In this document: positions 1 through 8,549 of the stretch, piece by piece
How positions within the stretch are numbered: the first letter of the stretch is position 1
Layout: every line of letters begins with the position of its first letter
Origin: Actinomycetota bacterium
GTDB taxonomy: Bacteria > Actinomycetota > Geothermincolia > Geothermincolales > RBG-13-55-18
Direction of reading: 5' to 3'
DNA length: 41,143 nt
Assembly (NCBI GenBank): GCA_003598015.1
Contig: QZKE01000073.1
Location: 1-41,143, forward strand
Program-made: the position numbers and the translations under genes
The notes under the pieces: generated by a model
Seen by the model: only the letters and a program-made list of their open reading frames with translations
Database searches by the model: none
What the model was told of the DNA's origin: nothing

Positions 1-222
1 CCTCGCTCCTCACTCGCAGTGCAGCATATCCATGGCGAATCCTTCTTGCGGGTATACTGCTCGCCGATGTCGCTTCGGACCAACCCCCGGATTCCGGGCG
101 AGCACGCGGGGACGCAACATATTAAGTATCCCTTTCCGGGGTCGATAGAGGGAATGTAGCCTGTTTGCACTACTTTCGGCTGACGGTACTCAGATAATGG
201 AGTTGGAGGAGGCGGCTATCTC
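1..222. other. Leader of first CxxC paralog
   Basis: No gene is seen before the first coding sequence. The stretch carries a segment near 123-147, ending in CGGGGTCGATA at 137-147, that recurs about 75 bases before the second paralog (1348-1358). A ribosome binding site, GGAGGAGG, lies just before the start at 223. The shared segment suggests that the upstream region was duplicated with the gene. Confidence 0.5.
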
Positions 223-1287
223 ATGGCAGGGATAAAATTATGTCCGGAGTGCGGCGTTCCCAGGCGCTTCGTAAAGGAGCACGAATGGCTGAACAACGGC
301 ACCATCGTGCAGAGGAAGAACCCCGATCATCGCATGATCTTCATCGAGAACGATAATATCCAATCGACTTTCCACGGCGTCGAAGAGATCATCGGCATGT
401 CCATAGAGCGCATCATCACCGAGGCCAAGCGTAGAGCAACCTACGATTTCATAGACCATATGCTGCCGGGCCCGGTGAAGGCGGTGGTCAGGCTCGTAGG
501 CGTGAAGCCGGTGATCAGAAACGTTACTTCCCTGGCGATGGTAATGGGATACGGCGATGTCCGTCTGGATAGCATACGCCGCGTGCATGACGAGGGAGAC
601 TACGTGACACTGCGCTGTAAGGAGTTGTATTCGCTGCCCCTCTTCAGCGGCGATTTCGCCGGCACCTTCAACGCCGTCGACAGGCGTGAAGTGGGGATTA
701 CTCATGAAGAGGTGGGGCCGGACGAGTATTCCATAACAGGCCATATCACGCCCCATCCCCTGGAGTTGCAGGAGAGGCTGCAGACCAGGGAATATGCCCG
801 CAAGGAAGGCGATATCGAGTTCGACAGGTGCCCGCACTGCGGGGGACCCATGATCCTCTCGCGCTACAAGTGGCATGCCGACCGTGGCGTTATCCTCGAC
901 AAGACCGGCGGCCGCCGCATGGCCGCCATGGGGCCGGCGTCCCTGGATGCCATCATAGAGGAGCTGGAGAAGGAACTGGGGGATACTATCCCGCGGGTGA
1001 TCGTTGAAGCCCAGCGCCGCTTCCTGCGCAGTGGTTTCTATTCCGTCGACGAGGCGAGGTCGCCGGATGACTTCCGCGAGGCGCTGGCCCTGCGCGGAAT
1101 GGGCAACCTCAAGGAGATCGACTGGAAGGACGGGGGGCTGCATTTCCGCATGGAAAACCCTTGCCTCGTCCTGGTGCTGGTAGGCCTGGTGCAGGGCATG
1201 TTCGAGCTGGTCAGCGGCCTTGACAGTGAAGTCGATTGGGAGATCACCCCGGAGGGAGACCTGGTGGTAGAAGTCGCTGCCAGATGA
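223..1287 (+). CDS. Tandem CxxC/V4R-like protein, paralog 1
   Basis: I do not recognise this 354-residue protein as a named family. It looks like two copies of one module. Each half starts with a CxxC pair (C7/C10 and C203/C206), followed by an aromatic/glycine strand (EWLNNG, YKWHADRG), a hydrophobic strand with an R-M pair, a helix ending EAKRR or EAQRR, and a segment with a GYG/GMG turn and a G-x3-G-x-F/M-x-x helix (about 109-175 and 292-350). The last segment resembles V4R or 4-vinyl-reductase-like small-molecule binding domains; this is inference. The two CxxC pairs could bind one zinc between them. No signal peptide or membrane segment is visible, so it is probably cytoplasmic. A close paralog follows 134 bases downstream in the same direction and a third lies at 8550-9692. 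The ATG follows a good GGAGGAGG site. Confidence 0.8.
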   Translation: MAGIKLCPECGVPRRFVKEHEWLNNGTIVQRKNPDHRMIFIENDNIQSTFHGVEEIIGMSIERIITEAKRRATYDFIDHMLPGPVKAVVRLVGVKPVIRNVTSLAMVMGYGDVRLDSIRRVHDEGDYVTLRCKELYSLPLFSGDFAGTFNAVDRREVGITHEEVGPDEYSITGHITPHPLELQERLQTREYARKEGDIEFDRCPHCGGPMILSRYKWHADRGVILDKTGGRRMAAMGPASLDAIIEELEKELGDTIPRVIVEAQRRFLRSGFYSVDEARSPDDFREALALRGMGNLKEIDWKDGGLHFRMENPCLVLVLVGLVQGMFELVSGLDSEVDWEITPEGDLVVEVAAR

Positions 1288-1421
1288 GAACCGGGTCGAC
1301 GCTCCTGCTTATTCCGAGCCTCTAATCCCTGTTCAGTACTCTTTTTACGGGGTCGATATCTTAGGCGTAAACCCGAAACGCCTGAGCTCAAGCGAAAAGA
1401 CAAGGGAACGAGGCGGCGAAT

Positions 1422-2489
1422 ATGTGGGGCAACAGACTCTGCCGGGAATGCGGGGCACCAAAACGGCTGGTGAGGGAGCATCGCTGGTTGAGCAACGGCA
1501 CCATTGTGCAGAGGAAGAATCCCTATCACCGCATGATCTTTATCGAGTGCGAGAACATCAACGCCACCTATCGCAATATAGAAGAGATAATCGGCGTATC
1601 CATCGGACATCTCCTCGTCGAGGCCAAGCGCAAGGCTACCTTCGATTTCATCGACCGTTTTCTGCCGGCGGGGATCAAGACCTTCGTCCAGCTGGCGGGA
1701 GCCAGGATCATCGCGCGCAATGTTACCGCCCTGGGCGGCACCATGGGGTATGGCAAGATCAAGCCGGTCGAGATCCGCCGCATCCACGGCAGGGACGACT
1801 ACGCGACCTTCCATGTGGAAAACCCTTACTCGCTTCCTCTCTTATGTGGAGACATCGCGGGCGCCTTCAACGCCATCGACCGCCGCGAGGTAGGGGTCAG
1901 CTACGAGCAGATCTCGCCCGATGTCTACGAGGTGACCGGCAGGGTGTCCAGACATCCGCTGGAACTGAAGGAGAGGCTGCAAGGCAGGAGATACAAGTAC
2001 AAGACGGGAGAGATAGAGATAGAGAGGTGCCCCGCCTGCGGCGGCCCCGGCTTCCTTTCTCGATACAGGTGGGACATGGAGAGCGGCATCATCGTGAGCC
2101 GGGACAGCGGGCACCGCAAGGCCATGATCGGACCGGCAGCCCTGGAGTCTGTCTTGGACGAACTGCAGCACGAGCTGGGAGATACTATAGCCGAGACGGT
2201 GATAGAAGCGCAGCGGCGCTTCGTGAGGACCGATTTTTACTCCCTGGAGGAGGCCAGTTCCGAGGAAGGCTTGCGCAGGCATCTCAGCTTGCGGGGGATG
2301 GGAAACCTGCGCGAGATGGAGTGGAGCGAGGACGGCCTTAGCCTGCGCCTGGAGAATGCCTGCCTTCACCTCGTCCTCGCCGGCCTGGTCAAGGGCCTGT
2401 ACGAGCTGGCTACAGGTAGAGACGCCGAGGTGGCGTGGGAACTCGACGCGGGCGGCAGCTTCCTTGTAAAGGCCCGGCCCCGGGCCTGA
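1422..2489 (+). CDS. Tandem CxxC/V4R-like protein, paralog 2
   Basis: This 355-residue protein aligns with its upstream neighbour over the whole length, including the two CxxC pairs (RECGAP near residue 6 and CPACGGP near 204), the WLSNG and YRWDMESG strands, the EAKRKATFDFID helix, and the GYG and RGMGNL turns before the V4R-like segments. It is probably a tandem duplicate that kept the same architecture, so both copies may be used, perhaps as heterodimer partners or sensors of different ligands (inference). The start is the ATG at 1422; the upstream GAACGAGGCGG is only a fair ribosome site. The final codons overlap an 18-bp GC palindrome at 2470-2487 between this gene and the convergent MazG-like gene, 3 bases beyond its stop. 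No function is assigned. Confidence 0.8.
   Translation: MWGNRLCRECGAPKRLVREHRWLSNGTIVQRKNPYHRMIFIECENINATYRNIEEIIGVSIGHLLVEAKRKATFDFIDRFLPAGIKTFVQLAGARIIARNVTALGGTMGYGKIKPVEIRRIHGRDDYATFHVENPYSLPLLCGDIAGAFNAIDRREVGVSYEQISPDVYEVTGRVSRHPLELKERLQGRRYKYKTGEIEIERCPACGGPGFLSRYRWDMESGIIVSRDSGHRKAMIGPAALESVLDELQHELGDTIAETVIEAQRRFVRTDFYSLEEASSEEGLRRHLSLRGMGNLREMEWSEDGLSLRLENACLHLVLAGLVKGLYELATGRDAEVAWELDAGGSFLVKARPRA
2470..2487. terminator. GC palindrome between convergent genes
   Basis: AGGCCCGG and CCGGGCCT flank a two-base centre and overlap the last codons of the upstream gene. The hairpin lies exactly between two convergent genes, where a bidirectional stop would be useful, but no T-run follows on either strand, so intrinsic termination is uncertain. 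Confidence 0.3.
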
Positions 2490-2492
2490 ACG

Positions 2493-2798
2493 TCAGGTGG
2501 CCCGGTCCGGGGACCCCTCCGCGCAGGTGCAGGGAAGATCGTTGCACTTCGGACAGCCCCCGGCGTATTTGGCGACCGCCTCATCCAGATCGATACCATA
2601 CAGGTTGGCCAGGCTTACCAGCCAGGCCATGACATCGGCGAACTCCTCGCGCAGGGATGTACGATCTCCGCTTCTCATGGCACGTGACAGCTCTCCCGTC
2701 TCCTCCACCAGCCAGGCGAAGGTGCCCCACGAACCCCTGCTTTCGTCCTTGTCCAGATATGTTCTGGCGATAAGTTCCTGGAAATCCTTTATATCCAC
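2493..2798 (-). CDS. MazG-like nucleotide pyrophosphohydrolase
   Basis: A 101-residue protein of the all-alpha NTP pyrophosphohydrolase superfamily, which hydrolyses (d)NTPs to NMP and pyrophosphate for pool housecleaning. The signature metal-binding acidic residues appear as WLVEETGEL near residue 29 and EEFADVMAW near residue 51. The tail carries a CPKCNDLPCTC cluster, a small metal-binding extension seen in some MazG-like proteins. I chose the GTG at 2798 because GGAGG sits five bases before it and homologues begin with a comparable DIKDFQEL segment; the open frame continues to an ATG at 2867 without a convincing ribosome site. The gene converges on the second CxxC paralog. Confidence 0.85.
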   Translation of the reverse strand: MDIKDFQELIARTYLDKDESRGSWGTFAWLVEETGELSRAMRSGDRTSLREEFADVMAWLVSLANLYGIDLDEAVAKYAGGCPKCNDLPCTCAEGSPDRAT

Positions 2799-2925
2799 GT
2801 ACTCCTCCCTATCAGGATGCCGTTCGTTCCAGGATATCACAGGCAAGCATACTGTCGAATGCGGCACAGATGTCCGGGGACCCCATGCTTACGATCGGTG
2901 GCGGCTGCGGGCATTCCGGGTCTGA

Positions 2926-2931
2926 TATAAT
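2926..2931 (+). promoter_or_regulatory. Possible -10 box for tRNA-Leu
   Basis: A consensus TATAAT lies 36 bases before the tRNA-Leu gene. I could not find a good -35 element at the usual distance, so the call rests on the -10 hexamer and position alone. Confidence 0.4.
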
Positions 2932-2966
2932 ATATTCCTGCCTGGACGCGGGTCCGAGGTTATCCC

Positions 2967-3053
2967 GGGCGAGTGGCGGAATTGGTAGACGCGCTGGGTT
3001 CAGGGTCCAGTGCTCGTATGGGCATGCGGGTTCGAGTCCCGCCTCGCCCACCA
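2967..3053 (+). tRNA. tRNA-Leu (CAG)
   Basis: All cloverleaf arms are visible. The acceptor stem GGGCGAG/CTCGCCC is perfect, the D-loop reads GGCGGAATTGGTAGACGC, the anticodon stem CTGGG/TCCAG encloses TTCAGGG giving anticodon CAG, a long class II variable arm follows, and the T-arm is GCGGG TTCGAGT CCCGC. The discriminator is A and CCA is encoded at 3051-3053. The long variable arm and the D-loop fit leucine. Confidence 0.95.
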
Positions 3054-3058
3054 GGTAC

Positions 3059-3087
3059 AAGGGGACGGCTCCACAAGCCGTCCCCTT
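3059..3087 (+). terminator. Hairpin after tRNA-Leu
   Basis: A perfect 12-bp stem, AAGGGGACGGCT and AGCCGTCCCCTT, with loop CCACA begins six bases after the tRNA CCA. Only TTAC follows, so the U-tract is weak, but position and stem strength fit transcription termination or a 3' processing boundary. Confidence 0.6.
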
Positions 3088-3209
3088 ACTACCACAGGTG
3101 CCGGAAAAGTGAGCACGGCTGGAATGTGCAACCATGCACAACTGCCGGAAACAGTCGACCTCTCCACACACGGGCAGCGTCCAAAACGAAGAAGCGAAGG
3201 AATGACAGG

Positions 3210-3238
3210 TTGTTTGCAAGAAAAAACCGTTGTATAGT
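3210..3238 (+). promoter_or_regulatory. Sigma-70-type promoter
   Basis: TTGTTT (3210-3215) and TATAGT (3233-3238) are separated by 17 bases. The pair lies 38 bases before the GTG start of the anchored protein at 3276 and probably drives it, and perhaps the kinase/regulator genes that follow. Confidence 0.55.
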
Positions 3239-3275
3239 GGCTCTCGCTGTAGCGGAAAGGGTGCGGTGAAAGCAG

Positions 3276-4313
3276 GTGTACGCTCAAGTAAGGAGCCCGA
3301 AGTTCTCCCGTAGAAGGAGGAACCCCGCTCCGGCGATTATCATCGCCGTGGTCGTCCTGATCCTGGGGTGCTGGATATTCAATATGACGTGCGGCAAGGG
3401 AGGGGAGGAAGTCGATACCTCTGCACTCACCGAGTATATAAACCGCGTCAGGCCCATAGTCGATACGTCAACCAGCGTAGGCCAGAGCTGGTTCACCATC
3501 CAGTCCTCTCTACCGCAGCTCGTCGCCAACCCCGATAATCTTAACGACCAGCTCAAAGGCGTAGAGCAGTCATGCCTGGACTTGCTGGACCAGGCAAAAG
3601 GACTGGAGATTCCCAAGGGGATGGAAACCACCCACACCGCCCTGCTCATATGCCTGGAACAACGCTACCGGGCTATGAAGACATATCGTTCCGACCTCAT
3701 CAACTCCCTCACCGCGGTGGACCTGGATGTCTATGCCAACAGTCTCTCCACGGACCTGCAGGAGTTGATGTATTCCGACGGTACCTACCGTTTCTACAAA
3801 CGGGCGGTCACGGAAGCCCTGGACGAAAGCGCGGCACAGGATGTCGCCCCCTTGCCCGATTCCATCTGGTTGGCGGACTGGGAGCAGGCGGCGGTCGCAA
3901 GAGTAAAGACCTTCCTGGTGACCCTGAGGGGCACGGAGGTGCATGGCGTGGCCATAGGCACGGTTGTGCTCAATCCCGAGGGAAGCATAGACGAGGAAGG
4001 CGGGGAGAACATACACCGCCTTCCCGCCACCGAGGAGATCAGCCTGACCATCAATGTGGAGAACCAGGGAAACCGCGGGGAGAATGACGTGGTCGTAACG
4101 GTAAGCCTGTACACTGTCACCGATCCCGCTCCCACCCGGCAGGAACAGACCATCCCTTCCATCGGCCCGGGCGAGACCATGCAGGTCGAGATAGGGGGTC
4201 TCAGGCCGACCGCCGGAGGCGTGCGTAACATACTGGAGATCAAGGTAGCGCCGGTCCCGCAGGAGTCCTTCGTAGAAAACAACCAGAAGTTGATATACTT
4301 CACAGTAGAATAG
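3276..4313 (+). CDS. Membrane-anchored protein with CARDB-like domain
   Basis: A 345-residue protein with a basic N-terminus (SRRRRNP) and one hydrophobic segment at about residues 19-37 that ends in a cysteine-containing stretch, consistent with a membrane anchor and an extracytoplasmic body. The middle is helical and charged. The last 110 residues (from about 235) form a beta-rich region with ENQGNRGENDVVVTVSLY and a PGETMQVEI turn, typical of CARDB-type Ig-like modules. It begins at a GTG with a weak ribosome site. It precedes the histidine kinase gene by 35 bases on the same strand, so it may share a transcript and could influence kinase signalling, but that is conjecture. No enzymatic motif is visible. 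Confidence 0.75.
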   Translation: MYAQVRSPKFSRRRRNPAPAIIIAVVVLILGCWIFNMTCGKGGEEVDTSALTEYINRVRPIVDTSTSVGQSWFTIQSSLPQLVANPDNLNDQLKGVEQSCLDLLDQAKGLEIPKGMETTHTALLICLEQRYRAMKTYRSDLINSLTAVDLDVYANSLSTDLQELMYSDGTYRFYKRAVTEALDESAAQDVAPLPDSIWLADWEQAAVARVKTFLVTLRGTEVHGVAIGTVVLNPEGSIDEEGGENIHRLPATEEISLTINVENQGNRGENDVVVTVSLYTVTDPAPTRQEQTIPSIGPGETMQVEIGGLRPTAGGVRNILEIKVAPVPQESFVENNQKLIYFTVE

Positions 4314-4348
4314 TGTAAACACTGATATAGGTTGGTGGCTTTACCTCC

Positions 4349-5944
4349 ATGTACTCCGAGGGCCTTGACCTGCTGCGGGAGCACCTCGATGAGATCGTCG
4401 AGGAGATAGTGCAGCGGCTGCTGAACAACGTCCCATCATTCGCGCGCATGCCGGTTGAACTCCATCCCGCGCTGCGCAAGACAGGCCACAGGGCTTGTCT
4501 CACGCTCCTGCGCCAACTCGAGGAAGGGCGGGTCACATTCGAGAGCATAGACTGGATGTATCTGCAGAAGTTCGAGCTGTCCGATATCCTGCGGGCGTTT
4601 CAGGTGGGAAGCGAGATCTACTGGAAGTGGATCAAGCGTTGTTGGGACGAGGCGGGCTATTCTCCAGAAGAAAAGCTGATGGCGGCCGAGATAGTCTGGG
4701 AGACATATTTCAGGGCCGCCAACACCGTGGCCCGTGATTACATGCAACAACGCCAGGAGGTCGTGAAGGATTTCAACAGGTTCCTCAACCTCATACGGGG
4801 TACCCAGGACCGCATGGTGCTGGTGCGGCAGATGGTAGAGGGAGCCTGCGACGTCCTCGGTTACCGCCGTGCCGTGTTCTTCATCTTCGAGCACGATATG
4901 CTCATCCCGCTATCGGCGAAGGATCGCGAGGATCCGTCCTGGGGAAAGGGGATGCTGGGGGAAAAGAGGCAGTATCCCATCTCTCCCATGTCGGCTTCCA
5001 TAGAGGCTCGAGCCTTCTTCGGCAACACCATAAAGAGCTCCCAGGCGCTGGACCATGAGCGTATCGCCTTCATGTCCCCCGAGCCCGAAGCCACCTACGT
5101 CCTCGCTCCGGTAAACCCGGCCGGGTCACCGCGAGGATTGCTGTACATAGAAACCGACGCGCCGGGATCCGTCATCTCGGAAAGGGATCTGGAGGTACTG
5201 GCCTCCTACGCGGATACGTTGGGGATGGCCCTGGAGAACACGCGGCTCTATCGCGAGGTGATGGCCAAACGCAAGGTGATGGACCAGCTCATGTCGCGCG
5301 TGAACACCGCCCACGAGGAGGAGAGAGCCCGTATCGCTCGTGAGCTGCACGATTCCGTGGCGCAGTCGCTGCTCAAGATAATCTATGCCGCCGGCTTCGC
5401 CCTCGATTTTCTCAAGGAAGATCCCCGGCTGGCCGTCGAGGAGGTCGAGGAGGTGCAACAGAGAGCGAAGGACTGCCTGCGTGAGCTGCGCGAGATAATG
5501 GCCAATCTCAGGCCCACTTCCCTGGATATCCTCGGGCTCAGGGAGACGATAACCCGTTACGCGGAACAGTTCGAGGAGGAGTACGCGATCAGCACCAGTG
5601 TAGATCTCAAGGGCTTGGATTCCATTCCGCCATCGGTGGAGCTCGCGATCTTCCGCATCCTGCAAGAGGAGTTGACGAACGTACGCAAGCACTCCAACGC
5701 CGATGCGGTGAAGATCAGGACGGAGGCATCACAGGGAGACCTCCTGCTGACCGTCGAGGACGATGGCATCGGCTTCGATCCGGATATGCTGGCAGCCGAG
5801 TTGGAGGGCGGCGAGCACCTGGGACTCGTGGCCATACGGGAACGCGCCGAGCTGCTGGGAGGGCAGCTGACCATAAACTCGATGCCGGGAATGGGCACGA
5901 GCATTAGCGTGAGGATACCTATGATTACCGGGGGCGAGGACTGA
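4349..5944 (+). CDS. NarL-type sensor histidine kinase with GAF domain
   Basis: A 531-residue kinase without clear membrane segments, so probably a cytoplasmic sensor. Residues 1-140 are helical and resemble RsbRD/PucR-type N-terminal regions. A GAF-like domain covers about 153-297. The HisKA_3 dimerisation helix contains the phospho-accepting histidine H334 in ARELHDS. The HATPase domain shows the N-box (EELTNVRKHS, about 440-449), DDGIGF (471-476) and GLVAIRERAELLGG (492-505). It would autophosphorylate and pass phosphate to the response regulator whose ATG overlaps its stop by one base (TGATG), implying translational coupling. The start ATG has a weak ribosome site; a GTG about 20 codons in, after GAGGAG, is an alternative. 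The signal is unknown. Confidence 0.92.
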   Translation: MYSEGLDLLREHLDEIVEEIVQRLLNNVPSFARMPVELHPALRKTGHRACLTLLRQLEEGRVTFESIDWMYLQKFELSDILRAFQVGSEIYWKWIKRCWDEAGYSPEEKLMAAEIVWETYFRAANTVARDYMQQRQEVVKDFNRFLNLIRGTQDRMVLVRQMVEGACDVLGYRRAVFFIFEHDMLIPLSAKDREDPSWGKGMLGEKRQYPISPMSASIEARAFFGNTIKSSQALDHERIAFMSPEPEATYVLAPVNPAGSPRGLLYIETDAPGSVISERDLEVLASYADTLGMALENTRLYREVMAKRKVMDQLMSRVNTAHEEERARIARELHDSVAQSLLKIIYAAGFALDFLKEDPRLAVEEVEEVQQRAKDCLRELREIMANLRPTSLDILGLRETITRYAEQFEEEYAISTSVDLKGLDSIPPSVELAIFRILQEELTNVRKHSNADAVKIRTEASQGDLLLTVEDDGIGFDPDMLAAELEGGEHLGLVAIRERAELLGGQLTINSMPGMGTSISVRIPMITGGED

Positions 5945-6654
5945 TGGCCAGGGACAGCGCAGGAGATTCCATCAACGTCATGCTTGTGGACGACCACGAG
6001 GTCGTTCTCGAGGGGCTCATCCGCATCCTCGAGAAACAGGGAGGCATAAAGATCGTTACCGTGGCCCGCAGCGCCGAAGAAGCCCTGGAGAAGATAGCGA
6101 GATTCCCGCCGGATGTGATCATCGTGGACATACAGCTTCCCGGCATGAACGGCATAGAGCTGATCAAGCGCGTGAAGAGAGAATACCCCGCCATCGAGGC
6201 TATCACCCTCACCGTCTTCGATGACGAGCAGTTCGCCAAACAGGCGATCAAGGCAGGTGCCATAGGCTATGTCATCAAGGATGCCGCGAAGGACGAACTG
6301 GTAAAGGCCGTGCGCGCGGCGGCCAAGGGGGAGACCCTGATCTCGACCTCCGTGGCGCGCAAGCTCATCGAGGAGATCAGCGAGCCAGCGGGACGCAAGA
6401 AGAAGAAAGAAGAGGGATTCGAGGACCTTTCCCAGCGCGAGATGGACGTCATCAAGCTGATGACCCGAGGGTACAACAACCGCCAGATCGCCGATATCCT
6501 CTTCATCAGCGAGCACACGGTCAAGGTACACATACGCAACATCTTCCGCAAGATCGGAGTAGTCGACCGCACCAATGCCGTCCTGTGGGCTATCGAAAAA
6601 GGCCTGGTGCTCAAGGATCAGGACAGCATCAAGCCGGATAAGCCCGCTATCTGA
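5944..6654 (+). CDS. NarL/FixJ-family response regulator
   Basis: A 236-residue two-domain regulator. The receiver domain spans about 10-125 with acidic pocket DD16-17, phospho-acceptor D62 in VDIQLPG, switch T90 and K112. The C-terminal LuxR-type helix-turn-helix covers about 160-225, with LSQREMDVIKLMTRGYNNRQ and SEHTVKVHIRNIFRK. A lysine-rich linker (RKKKKEE, about 151-157) joins the domains. Its ATG overlaps the kinase stop, so the two form a cognate pair. When phosphorylated it should dimerise and bind DNA to control transcription. Target genes cannot be told from the sequence. It converges on the MBL-fold gene, whose stop lies only about eight bases away. Confidence 0.93.
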   Translation: MARDSAGDSINVMLVDDHEVVLEGLIRILEKQGGIKIVTVARSAEEALEKIARFPPDVIIVDIQLPGMNGIELIKRVKREYPAIEAITLTVFDDEQFAKQAIKAGAIGYVIKDAAKDELVKAVRAAAKGETLISTSVARKLIEEISEPAGRKKKKEEGFEDLSQREMDVIKLMTRGYNNRQIADILFISEHTVKVHIRNIFRKIGVVDRTNAVLWAIEKGLVLKDQDSIKPDKPAI

Positions 6655-6662
6655 GCCTGGAC

Positions 6663-7358
6663 CTACCGGCCGAATCGCTTCCTGACATAGGCGGCCACCA
6701 GCTCGGAGGCGCCGGGGCCGATGATCCTGCCGTGGCCGGGGTACATATATTCCAGCCCCGACTCCGCCAGTTTGCGCATGGAGGCCTCTATGTATTCCAG
6801 ACTGTAACTGGCGCAGATGGTGGGGGTTCCGACACGGCCGAAGTAATTCGAGACCATGTCGCCGACGAAAGCGCGCCGATTCGCACGGTCGAGGAAGCAC
6901 ATGCCGCCCGGGGTGTGGCCGGGCAAGGCCATAACCTCGAGCCCCAACTCCGCGATGGTCTCACCACCCTCGAGGGGCGTATCCACCGGGGCCCCATCGC
7001 ATTTCTGATAACTCATGGTGATTGACCGGGGCAACTTCCCGAGCAGACGGCCGATGCGGTTGAGGTCGCTGCCGATCTCCGGCGGCTTCTCTCCCTCGAT
7101 ATAGGGGATATCCGCTGCTCCCGCTACGACCGCGGCCCCGCTCTCTCTCTTCAGGTCCGCGAGGTTGCCGGTATGATCGACATGGTAGTGGGTGATGAGT
7201 ATATGGGTAAGGTCTTGCGGCTTCACTCCCCGTTCCGCCAGCGCCTTGTCGATGCGCTTGCGTGCTTTCGGGTTACTCGTATCGACGAGGTAGCAGTGGT
7301 CACCTTTGACCAGGTAGCAATTCTCGATAAGGCTTGCGATGCGCGTTATCTCGTCCAT
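6663..7358 (-). CDS. Metallo-beta-lactamase-fold hydrolase
   Basis: A 231-residue MBL-fold enzyme, probably of the glyoxalase II-like hydrolase group. The dinuclear metal ligands are all visible: HYHVDH (H57, H59, D61, H62), H148 in LPGHTPGG, D167 in VGDMVS and H209 in YPGHG. Substrate is unknown; candidates are thioesters, lactones or phosphodiesters. I chose the ATG at 7358 because AGGGGG lies a few bases before it and the protein then begins with the usual strand; an upstream ATG at 7397 would add 13 residues. The ferredoxin-domain gene on the same strand ends about 50 bases upstream, so the two may share a transcript. Confidence 0.88.
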   Translation of the reverse strand: MDEITRIASLIENCYLVKGDHCYLVDTSNPKARKRIDKALAERGVKPQDLTHILITHYHVDHTGNLADLKRESGAAVVAGAADIPYIEGEKPPEIGSDLNRIGRLLGKLPRSITMSYQKCDGAPVDTPLEGGETIAELGLEVMALPGHTPGGMCFLDRANRRAFVGDMVSNYFGRVGTPTICASYSLEYIEASMRKLAESGLEYMYPGHGRIIGPGASELVAAYVRKRFGR

Positions 7359-7411
7359 TTCAGGCCCCCTCTTGTTATGCATCGATACGGCCGGCATCCA
7401 ATACCTGGATT

Positions 7412-8209
7412 CTATTTAACATCGACGTAGGCGCCGATTCTTCCGATACACTCGGCCATGTACTCCGGGTTGTCCACGGTGATGGTGATGGCGTCCCTGG
7501 GGCAGGCTATGGCACAACGACTGCATCCTTTGCACTCCTCCCCCACGAAGGCAACACCATCCAGTATCTTTATCTGCTTGAATATACAGGCCTCAACGCA
7601 TTGACCACATCCGTTACAGTCCCCGGTGACCTCCACCTTGACGCCCTCCAGCCTGACCAGGATATCGCGCACGTCCCTGGGCGCATGGTGGACGCCACCG
7701 GTCAAGCAACAGCAGGGACAGCAGTGACAGATGGTCATCAGGCGGCCGTGCTCTTTCACCCCCAGGCCGACGGCGTCTATTTTAACTTTGCCGACCACCG
7801 GTATAAGCCCGTCCTCTACCGCCTTGCGGTGGTGTTCCAGGGCTTCCTCCCTGTTTGCGTACCTGCCCACCTCGGGGCTGATCTCACGCGCTCCCTCCCC
7901 CACGAAGATGCATCCGGTAGCGATATCGTGTTCTTTGCAGCCATTGCCTTTGCGACAGAGGCAATAGTCCAGGATTACGCGGTAGCTGGCTTCGTTTATG
8001 AAGTGCTCGACTATGGAGACGGGCAGTGCGATGCCGCCGTCAGTCTCAACACCTTCATAAACGGGAATGCAGGTGAAGTTGGTCCCCTTTGCGTCCATGA
8101 CAAGCTTCAGGAAGGAGCCCAAAACCGGCACATTCAGCACCTTGAACATGACGTCCCTGTATTTGCTGGTCTTGGCGAAGAGTCCGACGCTTTTCCTGCC
8201 CCTGCCCAT
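7412..8209 (-). CDS. 4Fe-4S ferredoxin-domain protein
   Basis: A 265-residue iron-sulfur protein. The C-terminal third holds two classic 4Fe-4S motifs, CNGCGQCVEAC and CKGCSRCAIACP, which would carry two clusters. Upstream is a cysteine-dense CHCCPCCC stretch (about 161-168) and a CLCRKGNGCKEH segment (about 83-94), which could bind another cluster or metal. The N-terminal region is unlike bacterial ferredoxins and matches a class of anaerobe proteins of unknown partner. It probably moves electrons within a soluble complex. The start at 8209 has a distant GAGAGGAAG; an internal ATG at residue 21 is possible. The MBL-fold gene follows on the same strand. Confidence 0.85.
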   Translation of the reverse strand: MGRGRKSVGLFAKTSKYRDVMFKVLNVPVLGSFLKLVMDAKGTNFTCIPVYEGVETDGGIALPVSIVEHFINEASYRVILDYCLCRKGNGCKEHDIATGCIFVGEGAREISPEVGRYANREEALEHHRKAVEDGLIPVVGKVKIDAVGLGVKEHGRLMTICHCCPCCCLTGGVHHAPRDVRDILVRLEGVKVEVTGDCNGCGQCVEACIFKQIKILDGVAFVGEECKGCSRCAIACPRDAITITVDNPEYMAECIGRIGAYVDVK

Positions 8210-8549
8210 CTCGAGTACAGCTTCCTCTCCCGAACCGGATAACGCAGTACACTATTCTGTTCTTCTCCAAAAAGAGTGGGTAAGAGATCATGGAAGTGGT
8301 CGAGTCAGGCATAACTACCCACACTTTTTTAGAGAAGGCCTCCCTATTCTAACCCATAAGACAATATGGTCATACCTCCCCACCGACTTCCCTGTCTCCG
8401 GCCATACCGTTGATGAACCATTTGGCGCGGCAATCCCACGAGCTCTTATGCGGGGGATTATAAGTCCTGTTCCAGGGGGAAAAGTGGAAGGTGCCTGCGA
8501 GCAGGTGTTGAGACGACGAAAGGCCTCGATATGCGAGAGGCAATAACTC
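8210..8549. other. Intergenic region with hairpin repeat
   Basis: No credible gene lies between the ferredoxin-domain protein and the third CxxC paralog. The stretch holds an imperfect inverted repeat (listed separately) and a moderately AT-rich segment around 8340-8400. It should contain the promoter of the leftward ferredoxin gene, but no good -35/-10 pair stood out. Confidence 0.5.
8262..8337. repeat. Imperfect inverted repeat, 21-22 bp arms
   Basis: The left arm (8262-8282) starts CTTCTCCAAAAAGAGTGGG and the right arm (8316-8337) is its near complement, ending AAAGAGAAG when read as TTTTTTAGAGAAG. They enclose a 33-base loop. The hairpin lies upstream of the leftward ferredoxin gene, so it could be a 5' leader structure, an operator or a small mobile remnant. 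Confidence 0.6.

Noticed and set aside
5557..6900. 447-codon open frame on the minus strand
   Set aside because: It covers the histidine kinase C-terminus and response regulator in the opposite direction. Those have clear motifs; this frame has none and is a composition shadow.
7334..8242. 302-codon plus-strand frame opposite the ferredoxin-domain gene
   Set aside because: The minus-strand product has clear cluster motifs in order. The plus-strand frame has none.
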